This document shows, piece by piece, positions 44,485-56,977 of a stretch of DNA of 64,000 bases. The translations under genes were made by a program, and so were the position numbers. The notes below the pieces were generated by a model. The model was not told the origin of the DNA. It saw only the letters and a list, made by a program, of their open reading frames with translations, and searched no databases. Origin of the DNA: Hippophae tibetana (Eukaryota > Streptophyta > Magnoliopsida > Rosales > Elaeagnaceae); the NCBI GenBank assembly GCA_037013495.1, contig CM072809.1, forward strand, positions 4,611,001-4,675,000, given 5' to 3'. Numbering within the stretch: position 1 is the stretch's first letter; each line of letters opens with the position of its first letter.

Positions 44485-47400
44485 CGACTACATAGAGGGC
44501 TCCACCAATCTAGTAGCTAAACGACAGTATTCAAAATTTTGTCTTGTGAGAATTTTCGTCAACATGTCTGATCCATTTTCTTCTGTATGGATCTTCTCAA
44601 GTTGTAATAGTTTCTTCTCTATTACATTCCTAATCAAGTGATATCTCACATCAATATGTTTTGATCTCGAATGAAATGAGGCATTCTTTCCAAAATGGAT
44701 AGCACTCTAACTATCACAAAATAACTGATAACTATCTTGTTGCAACCCAAGTTCTTTCAAGAAATTTTTCATCCATAGCAACTCTTTACATGCTTCCGTT
44801 GCTTCTATAAAATTTGCTTCGGTAGTGGACAGTGTAATACATTTTTGTAACTTTAACTGTCATGACACATCTCCCCCTACAAATGTAATCAAGTAACTTG
44901 AAGTAGATTTTCTAGAATCCACATCACCAGCCATATCTGCATCTGTGTATCCAACTAACACAACTTTGTCATTTCCAAAACATATGCATATTTTGGAAGA
45001 ACCTCGAAGATATCTGAAAATCCATTTTACTACAGCCCAATATTCCTTTCCAGGATTTGAAAGGAATCTACTCACAATTCCAACTGCATGAGTGATATCT
45101 AGTTGTGTACAAACCATGACATACATTAGACTTTCAACTACTGAAGCATATGGAACCTCTTCCTTCTCTTTGTCTATAGAAGGGCTTTGCTTAGAACTTA
45201 GCTTAAAGTGATTAGCAAGAGGACAACTAATTGTTTTAACCTTATCCATATGAAATCTTTGAAGTACTTTCTCAATGTACTTCTCCTGTGACAACCAACA
45301 TTTCTTGGTGCCTCTGTCTCTAATAATAGTCATGCCAAGAATCTGCTTTGTTGGCCCCAAGTATTTCGTGGCAAAAGACTTACTCAACTGTGTTTTTAAG
45401 TTGTTGATTCTAGAAATATTTCGGTCATTAATCAACATATCATTCACATAGAACAAAAGAATAATGAAATCACCATCACAGAATTTCTGCACAAAAACAC
45501 AATGGTCTGAAGTAGTCTTTTTGTAACCTTGCTCCCCCATAACAGACTCAAACTTTTTGTACCATTGTCTTAGTGCCTGTTTTAAGCCAAAATTTTCTTC
45601 AATTTATAGACATAATTTTCTTTTCCCTTTTGTTGAAAACCCTCTGGTTGCTCCATGTATATTTCTTCTTCCAAGTCACCATGTAAGAAGGCATTTTTAA
45701 CATCCATTGGCTAAACCTTCAAGTCAAAAATTGCTGCTAACCCTAGTACAGTACAGATGGATGTCATTTTCACAATTGGAGAAAAAATCTCGTCAAAGTC
45801 AACACCTTTTTTTTGGCTGAATCCTTTGACAACTAGTCTGGCTTTGTATCGCAGACTGGAACTGTGTCCTTCATGCTTCACCCTGAACACCCATTTATTT
45901 TTTAAGGCCTTCTTTCCTTTGGGCAGCTTCATCAGCTCAAAGGTTTTGTTCTTATGCAAGGAGTTCATCTCATCTTGCATGGCTTCAATCCATTTTTGTT
46001 TGGATTCGTCATCCATAGCTTCTTCGTAACTCTCAAGTTCTCCCCCATTAGTGAAAGTTCCATACTCATCTGAAGGATATAAGGTAAATGGTCGTCTTAC
46101 TCTATCACTTCTTCTCAATGGAACAGGAGAAGCCGTAGGTGTTGGTACTAGATAATGAACATCATCATTTCCCTCATGTTCAGAACCAACTTCTATGGGA
46201 GCATCATCTTCATCAGGTGGATAAACATGATCTTCATCTCCAACTTGTCTTGGCACTGATGTTGGAGGAATTAATTCAAAATCTTATGAGTCACTATTGG
46301 AATTAGAAACATCTTTCTTCATTTTGATAATATCTTCAATGGTCTCATCTTCAACAAATACAGCATCATGGCTCCTGACAAATCTCTTTGCAACCAGATC
46401 GTAAAATCTATAGCCAAATTGATCTTGACCATAGCCAATAAAAATACACTATCTTATTTTGGCATCAAGTTTGGATCACTCATCCTGAGGGATATGAACA
46501 AATGTTTTGCAACCAAACACTCGTAGTTGATTATAAGAAACATATTTTCCTAACCACACTTTATTTGGAACATCCATCTTGAGAGGAGTACAAGGTGAAA
46601 AATTCAACACATGTGTAACTATGAGTATGGTTTCACCCCAAAAAATTTTAGGCAACTTTGCATATGAGAGTAGACATTTATCTCTCTCTATCAAAGTTCT
46701 ATTCATCCTTTCAACTAAGCCATTCAACTGTGGTGTCTTTAGAGGTGTCTTCTGTTGCCGAATACCAAGCTTTTTGCAATAAGCATGGAAAGATCTTGTG
46801 TATTCCTCACCATTGTCTGTCCGGATGCACTTCAGCTTCTTTCCAGTTTGTCTCTCAAGTGAGGCATGAAATTTTTTAAAGACATCTAGCACATCATCCT
46901 TTGTCTTTAAAAGATATACCCACGTCTTCCTTGAATGATCATCAATGAAAGTCACAAAGTATTGAGCACCACCAAGTGACTTTGGCATTGGTCCACACAA
47001 ATTTAAATGAATCAGATTTAAAATATTATTCATTATGCAATGAGGGAATCTCTTGAAAGCAACCGTGTTTTGCTTTCCTGCTAGACAATGAACACATTTC
47101 TCCAAATGTACTTCATCCATTCCAGGCAATATCTTCTTTTTGGCTAGACTTGTCAAACCTTTTTCAACCATGTGACTGAGTCTCTTATACAATAACTCAG
47201 TTGCACTGTCTTTCTCTATGGCATTTACTATGTCGGTGGAGTGCTTCGCTTGCATTATATACAGAGTTGTATGTTTCTCACCTCTAGCCACTACTAAGGA
47301 GCCTTTTGTAAGTTTCCATTTGTCATAAATGAAAGAGCTGCAATATCCTTCATTTGCAAGTTTACACACAAAGATCAAATTCAGGCGCATATCTGGAATA

Positions 47401-48457
47401 TGCCTGACATCCTTCAGAAATAGTCTGGTTACATTCTCTGTTTCCAAGCAAACGTCTCCTCTGCCTACTACCTTTGACAGACCTTCATTTCCCATTCTAA
47501 CAACACCAAAACTTTCAGTGTGTATGATGAGAAAAATTCTCCATGCGATGTAGCGTGAACTGTAGCACCACTATCAATCACCCAACTGGTCTCGTGTGAT
47601 GCAAGATTGACAAAATCTTCATCATAAACGATATTGAACTCGTCTATAGTATTTTTTTGCTTATCACTACTACTGTCGTATTTCTTCATTACTTTGTCTT
47701 TGTTCATTTCTTGTTCTTTCTTGAAAACTTAGCAAAATTTCTTAATGTGACCCTTCCTCTTACAGTGATGGCATTCAACATTGGCAAATTTGTTTGATTT
47801 TCCTCTGCTCTTGCTTCTGGGTTTTTGTTCTTTGTACAGTCTCATTCCTCTAGACTCTGTGATAAGGGCTTGTGCTTTTGAATCTTTTTCCTTGTTTTGT
47901 TTCTCATATGAGAACAAGGCTTCTACAACAACTCCAAACTCTATCTTGTCTTCTGCATAAATCAAAGTCGTTGTGATATGATTATATGATGAGGGTAGCG
48001 ATGCCAACAACATCACAACTTTCTCTTCATTGCCAAAACTCACATTAAATCTTGCTAAGTGAGAAAGGTTGCTGTTGAAATTACTAACATGTTACATCAT
48101 GCTCACATTATCTTCCTTCCTCATCTGATATAGCTCCTTTCATAAATAAAATTTATTGGCAAGGTTCTTTGATATGTACACATTTTCTAGAGCCTTTCAT
48201 ATTTCTTTAGCAGTCTTGCAATTTTTTTATTCAATATTTTGCAAGACAATGTATGAGAGATTTAGACGGATTGTACTAGCTGCAATCTCATCTATTTCCT
48301 CCCATTGTTCCTTAGTGATGGTTGCTACCTTATTTTTTTTTCCCAGCAATGCCTTATGTATCTTCTATTGAATGAGAATATCTTTCGTCCTCTTTTTCCA
48401 TAAAGAGAAATTATTATTGCCATTAAATTTCTCAATATCTACCTTTTGGCTTAACAT
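44485..48457 (-). pseudogene. Broken gag-pol polyprotein of copia element 3
   Basis: Gag starts at ATG 48457 (MLSQKVDIEKFNGNNNFSLW). The zinc knuckle CHHCKRKGHIKKFC lies near 47730-47775, followed at once by a stop. Protease (WVIDSGATVHAT) is near 47590. Integrase spans 47495-46476, with HLNLCGPMP (first Asp replaced by Asn), IRTDNGEEY and LVERMNRTL. RT pieces cover 46256-45711 and 45540-44860. The RT catalytic box reads YVND instead of YVDD. RNase H continues to about 44485 after a TGG-to-TGA type stop near 44860 (VS*Q where VSWQ is usual). Several frameshifts and stops plus catalytic changes make it non-functional. Confidence 0.9.
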
Positions 48458-48592
48458 TTTTTTCGATGTGTTTCTTTATCTGTAAATAAATGCGCCCTGA
48501 ACCTAATAAAATATTTTCTGATGTGGTAGATCAGTCTATGCTACAACCATAGAGCATATTAAGAATTTTACTAGAACAGCTCTGATACCAGT

Positions 48593-49197
48593 TGTTGGGC
48601 ACAGTGGGTAAAATTAAAATGAATTCAACAGAGTAGAATAATGACACCGAAAATTTAACGTTGTTCACCATTTAATTTGGGCTAAGTCCATGGGACAAAC
48701 TCTGAAAAATATTTCTTCAACTAATAAAATTAATGGGTACAAAGTGAGAGGCAATACAACAAATTGAGATAAACCCAAAATATTGTCACACAAGTGTTTC
48801 CCAAACTCACTATTTTGTCACTCCCCTTTTAGAAAAATATTGGGATATTTTTCTAAGATATTCTTTCTCAATTTCTTACACAAAACACTATTTTTCTTCA
48901 AAGGAAATTGTTCATTTGGCTTTGTTTTTCTTCTCTTCTTGTTTTGGTGTGTTGATGTGTCTCTAAGGCAAAGATATTGCCTATTTATTGGCAAAATTGC
49001 ATATCAATGTTAGATACACCTATCATTTGTAGTTGTACCTACCATTTGTGGTTATACCTAATATTTGTGGTTGTACATACCATTTGTAGTTACACCTACC
49101 ATTTATGGTTGCACTTACCAATTGTAGTTGTACTTACCAATTATGGTTGCACCTAACATTTGTATTTTCTTCCTCTTAAATGTAGGAGAGACTTACA
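48593..49197 (-). repeat. 5' LTR of copia element 3 (605 bp)
   Basis: It begins TGTTGGGCACAG and ends GAGACTTACA. It holds eight 19-bp minisatellite units at about 49015-49170. The two extra units account for nearly all of the 39-bp length difference from the other LTR. Confidence 0.92.
49015..49170. repeat. 19-bp minisatellite in the 5' LTR of element 3 (8 units)
   Basis: Same consensus family as in the left LTR, with variants such as TACCTACCATTTGTGGTTA and CACTTACCAATTGTAGTTG. Confidence 0.9.
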
Positions 49198-49202
49198 CCT
49201 TT

Positions 49203-52200
49203 TGCACATAATTAAAAAGCAAAGAGAACCATAAGAATGATTATATGATCTGACGATCTCTATCCACTGATTTATGATTTAAGTTACTCTCAATTAGTTG
49301 GTTGTCAAAATTTGTTTTTGCTTAGAGTTCCATTCTTCATTTGCACTAAATTTTACAAATCACGCAAGGTAAAATGGGATTGTTCTATCTATGAAGTTTA
49401 GGCATTGAGAGGTTTTCATCATTTTGCTTTGATTGTATGTTTTTATTGTTTCTTTGATGGTGTTTTCCCTAAGAGCTTTAATAATTGTTCTTCAGCTCTT
49501 TCTCATCAAAACCAAGACAATTAACAAGATAGATGCTTCACTACTCAAATAGAAATATTTTTTTTTTGTGATCCTATTTCAATTGGCGATCAGGTTTCAT
49601 TTTTTCGAGAATTTCTTCTCTCTAGATCAATTTTTCAATTATGTGTTATATTATAATTTGTATTCTTTTTATTCGTGAGTTGCTAGTGCTCTTTGGACTT
49701 GTCTCAGATCATGTTTAGAAGTATGTACAACTTAGACATTATGCTTAGATTTGTTGTTCTAGATATTATCGTTCAACTTTTTAGTCTTGATGATAGCATG
49801 ATTAAGTTCTGACGAGTTTGGATGAGTGCCAAGAAATTTCAACAATATTGTTCAATTGATTGTACGAAGAGTTGGATTAGACATGAATTTCTTTTGGCTC
49901 AGCATGATACTCATAGTGTTTCAAGTCTAAAGGCACTCATAAGTAAAGAGGTGTGGGATCCAGACAAACTTTCACGGATAGAAATTTGGATTTTGGTGAA
50001 GATTTTCTTGAATATATTTTTAGGAGTATGGATAACTTAGACATTACGCTTAGCTTTATTGTTCATGGTTTTATCATTTGATTTGTTAGTTTTGATGCCA
50101 CATGATTGAGTTCAAAAAAGTTTTTGCGAGTGCTAAGAAATTTCAACAATGTTCTAGTTGGATTTGGCATAACTCTCTTTTAGCTTAACATGTTGCTTTA
50201 TGGTGTTCAAAGTCCAAAGGCACAAACAAGTAGAGAGGTATGACATCTAGACAAACTCTTATGGATAGAGGTGTAGACTTTGGTAATGGTTTTCTTGATT
50301 TCAAGCTACAGTATCTTCTTAAAGAATAGTGTTTTTTTTATTATGTTTCTTTGATATTACTCTAGTGTAAGTGGTTTTGAAGATTATTAAAGTGTTAGTA
50401 TTATGTTAGTTATTTTTCTTATATTATGGTTTGCTCATTTTCTTATATAAATAACTAAGAAGGTGTCAAACAATGTTTTTAGAGATTTTGATTTAATAAG
50501 TATGATTTGGTTTATTTTTGTTTGCTGTTTATGTCAAATTTTTAAACTTATATTGCTTTTTAATGGGCTATCTTATTGGATTATTAGGGAAAAAATTTCT
50601 ATTATTTATAGTACCTTGTTAATATTAACTGTATTATTAATCATTTAGTTAACTTTATTTTTTAGAATATTTTATGCGTATAAGTAATATTAGAATAATA
50701 ACATTATATTATTTTTCTTTCAAATAAAATTTCTCATTCACCAAAAAAAAAAAAAATAATTGTGGAGTATCCAATATATAATGAGAAAAACAATATTGTC
50801 TCTGGATACATCAATATATGGTTCTAACTTTTTTTACAATAAAACTCACTATTTATAGTTTTAAATAACAAGTTTAAATTTTTAAAATTTGTTTCAAAAT
50901 TAATTTTTAAAAAAAATTAAACTAGTAAAAAAATTAATTTTTTTTTATATATTTATCATTATCTTATAAATATTAGCTCAATATATTATACATATTAAAT
51001 ACTTATAATACAATAATCGAGTTATTAGAAATTAACTTACTAACTCTAATATTAAGTAAAAAATTATTCTTACAACATTAATTTTATATATTTACCATAA
51101 ATTGTATCATTTAAAAAAAAACATCGATCTATTCAAATTGTAATATCCGGAACAGAGTACATCTGAACATGTCTATGCCATTCCTATATATATTATTCCT
51201 TTTGTTTTGTTCTACGTCTGAGTATATATTCTCTGCTTAGCAATTTTCATCCTGATTACTTCAGTTTCCCATGTAAAACTCAAGATTTGAAACTTTTTCA
51301 TGAAATAAATGGCAAATTAAATCACATATATATTAGGTTAATTTGTTTTTCATTTTAAGGTATGTTTAGTAATGATAATAAAATTAATAATTAGTACCTT
51401 CCCTTATTAATTTTAAAATTAAGTTAATTAAGAAATGTTCCTTAATTATGTAATAATTTATATTAATAAAGGAACATAGGTTTTTTTTTTAATTAAAATA
51501 GATGTGATCTTACTGCACAACCAGGATGGGTGGTTATGGATTCATCGAATAAATAATTCAAACCCCAGGGGTATTTTTGACATATAGTATTAGGTTTGAA
51601 ACCCAAAGAATCCATTTTATTCGTCTGGGCAAAACGAATAAATTGTTAATATTAATTGATTCACCCGATTAAGATTATCCTAGTAAGTAGTTGGCAACAA
51701 ACCTTTTGAATCTTTAAGAGTTAAGACAGTATTGTCTGACCAAGTTTGGTTTCAAATCCCCAGAGAGATTGATCAATTATGTCCTAATTAAAATTTAATT
51801 ACGAGGCTATATTTAGTCAGAATTTCCAATTAAATATACATATTTATATTTGCTTGATCAGTACTTCAATAATAAAAATAATAAAGAGTGCCTTTCCCTT
51901 TCAACAAACAATTTTAAAAAAAAATTAAGAACTATAACAATAAAAATATATAAAATGTAGTTCAATTCAATAAAAATTAATATCGAATAAATTTAAATAA
52001 CTGGAATATAATTTGAACGTTGTTCAGAAATTATGATAAAATAATTGATTAAATTTTTTTGACAAAATAAAAATAATAACATATTTTATATCTAATTCAT
52101 ATATTTTAGCTATTAAAAAAACATGTCACATCATTTTATATTTAATATAATCTAATTTTAGACCGTTCAAATAAATTATATTTATTTTAATTTATTTAAT

Positions 52201-52380
52201 ATTTAATATTATCTAATTGAATACCAATTAATTTTATCGAGAGTGTTATATTGGTTGTTATAAGTTTTTTATATTATTTTTTTATAATTTTTTAAAAAAA
52301 TTAATAATAAAAATGCATAAATTAAACAATGTTATTTTTAGTTAATTTTTAAGCTTGATATTGTCATTATATTAAGAAAA
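49203..52380. other. AT-rich spacer right of copia element 3
   Basis: No recognised gene. It contains a roughly 307-bp direct duplication (49709-50305). A moderately AT-rich patch at 51530-51790 carries short CCCAGG/CCCCAG strings but no long frame. The remainder is low-complexity A/T sequence. Confidence 0.55.
49709..50305. repeat. About 307-bp direct duplication of unknown sequence
   Basis: AACTTAGACATTATGCTTAG (copy 1, near 49730) recurs as AACTTAGACATTACGCTTAG (copy 2, near 50035). The order of AAGAAATTTCAACAAT, AAAGGCAC, AGAGGT, GACAAACT and GATAGA is the same in both. Copy 1 keeps a 72-codon open frame (49822-50040) with no recognised domain; copy 2 is interrupted. It may be a relic of an unidentified transposon or gene. 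Confidence 0.75.
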
Positions 52381-52990
52381 ATACGCAAGAGTAAAAGAGC
52401 AGGATATACACAGCTACAGCATCTTACCCTTTTCACAATTTTCTTCAAAGGATTAACAAACCAGTTAGAGCTTTAGCAAAAATGGTGACAAAAATGAATA
52501 ATCTTTCCTTTTTCATCCCATCCAAACCCGGTAAGCAAACACCACCCTCTCTCAATTCGAAAAACCTACTACAAAAAAGGGTTAGTAAATATGAGTAAAA
52601 GTAAAGGTAAAGAAGAAGGTACTGCCCTAGCTACAAAGGGCATTCCTATGGTATAAAAGTAGAGCATAATTGTACTCATTTGTGGTCCAAACTCCAAACT
52701 ATTCTCAACAGTGGCAATCACATCTTCAGGGCCTAACCCAAGAGGCAAAGGAGGAGTTAAGGAAGGTGGGGCTAGGGTTAGTTAGGTATTTCCATTTATA
52801 GAAAACTTTGATAGCGCTGCGTTTGCATTTTTCAATGCTTATTTTCATTTTTGTCATAGACTTCACTATCAGCTTAGCTTTCCAAGCTCTTATCATTAAG
52901 CATGCTGTCTTAATTTGTGTCCTTGTAATGTAAGCTGTAATGAATTAAGAAGCTAGGAAAGAAGGGTACCCAGTCAAATGGGTCATTATT
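52380..52990. other. Unassigned less-AT-rich island, possible transcript or small-protein locus
   Basis: This roughly 600-bp stretch differs from its very AT-rich neighbours. On the minus strand a 70-codon frame is open from 52781 to the stop at 52569-52571. It has a Pro-rich start, a middle reading GPEDVIATVENSLEFGP and a hydrophobic end. No ATG lies near its start, so it could be an exon. On the plus strand a short frame begins at ATG 52591 (MSKSKGKEEG..., 21 codons). I recognise neither, and the island could equally be a non-coding RNA. Confidence 0.3.
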
Positions 52991-55900
52991 AGGATGATTT
53001 TTTTTGTCTCTTTTCTCAAATTAATTTCATTTGGGGTTTCCTTATATTACTAATGCTGCATGTTGTGGGAAATAGGTAAAAGAAATAGTGTGACATGCTC
53101 AGTAGGTTAAACTTTTAAAGAACCTTTTTGTTGTACATCATGTGGGGATGATCGATGAACTACTACACAGTTTCTTCATTTTGCCTTCAAAAATTATTTT
53201 AGTTTCAGGTTTGGGCTTTGGATCTAAGCAAGGTGGCAAAACTTCTTTTTTATTTTAATTTTTAAGATCAGAGTCTTTAATTATGGGATTTTTTTTTTTT
53301 GGTTTCAACTAATTGAGATGGAGTCATATGTAGTAGTAATTGTACTAGCTACGATTTAAGGAACTGGAAATTTGAAAGAATATGTAGCTATTTGAATTTA
53401 AATCAGCTTGTTTGTAGTTAAAATCGGGTTTGAAATACCTTTGGACTACTTTTATTAACTTCCAAGCCCAATAAGAAAAAACGAGAACATGTTCGCATTG
53501 TTATATAAAGTAACCAATTAAATTCAAATAAAAGCTTATTTCAATACAAAATTTGCCTAATTTATTTTTCTTTTTCTTCACAAAATAACACATTTTAATA
53601 GTTAAAATTTTCATTTTCCTTAACATATTAAAAAAAATTACACTTATCAAGTTAATTAATGAGATAAAAAAATCTCTTTATAACTTATTTTCATATAAAG
53701 ATTAATAATATATTATAAAAATTAACAACCCGCATGTCTATGTAAATGACTCATACAAACAAATTTCTTAAACAACATTAGATGATGTCCATTTTCATTA
53801 TCTCGCATAGCGATGTAAAATATGGTTTTATCTTATTTAGTGACTATAATGAACTCATAATAATATAATATTATCTTATTTTAATTAATATCACTTAATT
53901 TCGTTTTATCTTATTTAGAATAAATCTAAATTTAAATATTTGTTATATCATTTTTTTTATTAAACTTACATTATAAATTATTATTTATCATATTTTTTAT
54001 TGTTATTTGTCTCGTTTAGGTTTATTAAGGACAAATGAGATATTTAAATTAATATTATTTTATTAACATCTTATCTCATTAAAAATTAAGTGAGATAAAA
54101 ATGATATAGTTTTTAAAATATAATAAATTATTTCGTAAATGTTATTAACATCCCATATTAATTTATAATATTAACATGTTGATTTTCTTTTAAATAAGTA
54201 GTGATTGCTTAATAATTATTAGATGAAATGTAACTCGTGTGAATGAATTGCATTAGCATGGTTTAATACATGGCGTTTTGGTTCCTTTCAAAAAGAAAAA
54301 AGAAAAAGAAAATTAACAAACCTTTTCTTCTATAATTCATGGCAATATAATTTCATAAATAAAAAAAATAGTAATGGTACATTAACTTTTACAAAATTAT
54401 ACAAAAATCAATTAATTTTTAGATGGAATACTAGAAGTTAAATAACTATTAAAAATACACTAAAAATCCAAAAAAATTAAAATTATCAAAGAGATATCAT
54501 AATGAACTAACATGTGATTTTAATAAGAGTATTTTTTTTTTAATTTTACCCCACTGAAAAACAAAATAAAATAACGATAATAAATGTTTTGCAAAATATT
54601 TAATATCATCTTATTTTTCCTTTCTGTTTTCCACGGTAATAAAACTAAGAAGATAATATTATTTTTTTAAAATAATACATGTTAATTCACATAATCTATC
54701 GAATATAACTTTAAAATTTTTAAAATTCTAATATTATTTTTAATAATTATTAAAATTTTAATATCCTATACAAAAATTAATAATTTTTTGTTATCTTTTA
54801 TCAAATTTTAATATCCTATTCATTTCATACTTTATGATATGATTGAAGCAGAACTCTTAAGTTTTTTTTTTTAATAAAAGGGTTAGAGGAGTGCTTGAAA
54901 ATTCGTATGTACGATGTTAATATATAATAGAGTTGTACGAATTTATAAGTGATGGTTCATGGCCAATTAGTAAACTTTATAATAAATAAAAAGGTGACTT
55001 GATCCGTGTAGGTCGTATCATGTCACGTTCCCTAGTCCAGCTAGCTTCTAAAATAATAATAAATTAGTTTCATATAATAGAGAAATTTGGATAAATTGTA
55101 AGTTTGTAATTGAATATTTAATTAATAAATAAATTACGATATTATGTTAATATATTCTTAAATTATCTTTATCATAATTTGTTATTTAATTGTCATCCTA
55201 TTAAATGGTAGTTTTTTTTAAATGATTTTATTTTTAATAAATTGATTAAATTTTTCTTTAAACAATTCATCTCAAAATTATAATTTTATATCAAATTAAG
55301 TAACAAAAAGTTCAAAAAGGCTATTTTTTCACAATTTTAATAAAATGTGACCAAGATCACATATATCATATCTCCAATAATGTATATAAAATATTATATT
55401 TATTATGTAAATGAAATTATGGTTGATATAACAGGTTACATAAAAATATATATAATATAATATGTTATATTTGATGAGTTGGTAAAATTATGATAATATT
55501 ATAGGTTATATAAAAAAAATAGTATAATATGTGTGGTAGATGCAAAAGATATTATAAAATATAAATTTATTTTTATTTTATTAAATTATAATAATTATAT
55601 TTTGATATTTTTAAATATAAAATTATGATTTTTATAATAAATTTTGTTAGGTTGGAAAAATGGATTAAATTTTTTAAAAAAATGCACTCTGTTGTGTCAA
55701 CATTCTCACTAAATGAAGCAATACATCCCTTACACATCCAACGAAACATACGGGCTACGTGAAACTATGACAAAGAGTCCAAGTGAGTCCAAGGCCCATA
55801 TGATACTAGAAAATGGGCTTGCAAACCTTAAGCTGAATTTTGTGCGGTTGTAGTCAAGATTTAATTATAGGATATAATATTTTTTATATATATATAATTT

Positions 55901-56977
55901 TATTTTAACCATTTTTAGGAAAAAAAATGTTATTTTTTTAAAAAATTAATATAACATATGTTTTTTATGATAATATTTTTTTTAGAAAATATATATTATT
56001 TTATGTTATAAGAGAAACAATATATGTTATATGCTTAAAAATAAAACTATATAAATAAGTAGGTTATATATATACGGAAATATAAATTTAATTTTTTTTA
56101 ATTTACATAATTTATAATTTTTTCTTTAATTAGCCTTTTTAAAACATTAAAGAGTAAGTTAATTTAACTTGTTTTAGTATATTTTGGAACGAGTTATAAC
56201 ATTAAATATATATTCTCATATATTGAACTCCAATTTATGTATTTGTGCACGTAAATTGTGACTTTATGTAGGTTTTTCCAAAAGCAACTTAAGAAGGAAT
56301 AATTGTGTTCTCTATTCTTTGAGATTTATTAAGCTATCATAAGTTTAAACCAGTACATTATAACTCTTTTATTTCTTGCAAACATTATGTTCATTTCAAC
56401 ACATCATAAGTTTTTCTCTTTCAACTACTTGATTCTTCTTCAAGAATTTCTTAAGGATTTTGCTTTAATAATAAAAAATATGAAATTAATGAAACCACGT
56501 ATTATAATTTAACATGGTCTTTCCATTAATATACATTTGGTGATGTTTATATTCTTTCTATAAGGTCAATGCTTACTTGTCCTATATACATTACAAGTTT
56601 TAGATCCTTGTAGGTATCAAATTCATCGTGAATGGCGATAAATTTTGCATCGTTTCTTTATCCAGACTTTACATGGCATACGTATTTTGTTTGAATTCAC
56701 TGGGAAGTATTACACAACATGTACTAATCCCATAAAATTCATTAGTTTCTCAAAACCAACCGAGGAGAAGTGATATACATGTTTTTGTTTTTTGGTGGGC
56801 TCTCAATAAACAGATATTGAGGATTGAGTACTGAGTACTGAGGAGGAACACATAGATAAGCTTTTTATTTGTTAAACTTTTGGGCCATTGCAAAGTTAAA
56901 GATAAAAGGCCTAAATGGGCTACATGGCCAGTTGTATAATAATACAAGTATATAACAAATTGATACATAAAACTCTC
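52991..56977. other. AT-rich spacer downstream of HPR3
   Basis: No gene is recognised. Long A/T runs dominate. One short less-AT-rich patch at 55730-55860 shows no coding signal. The right end (about 56740-56977) should be the 3' UTR of the minus-strand reductase gene. Confidence 0.55.

Larger units (their letters stand above)
43906..49197 (-). mobile_element. Ty1/copia LTR retrotransposon (element 3), full length, defective
   Basis: LTRs at 43906-44471 and 48593-49197 start TGTTG(A/G)GCACAG and end GACTTACA. The 5-bp target duplication CCTTT flanks the element at 43901-43905 and 49198-49202. It reads on the minus strand. The primer-binding site TGGTATCAGAGC (minus strand, 48590-48579) is perfect and sits 2 bp from the 5' LTR. 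The polypurine tract GGGAGATGGAGATT (minus strand) abuts the 3' LTR near 44472-44485. The single CCHC knuckle and DSGATVHAT protease fit a Tork-like copia lineage, a tentative call. Confidence 0.94.

Noticed and set aside
49015..49170. Regular 19-bp repeats resembling a CRISPR-like array
   Set aside because: The units are head to tail with no spacers, lie inside a plant LTR, and recur in the partner LTR.
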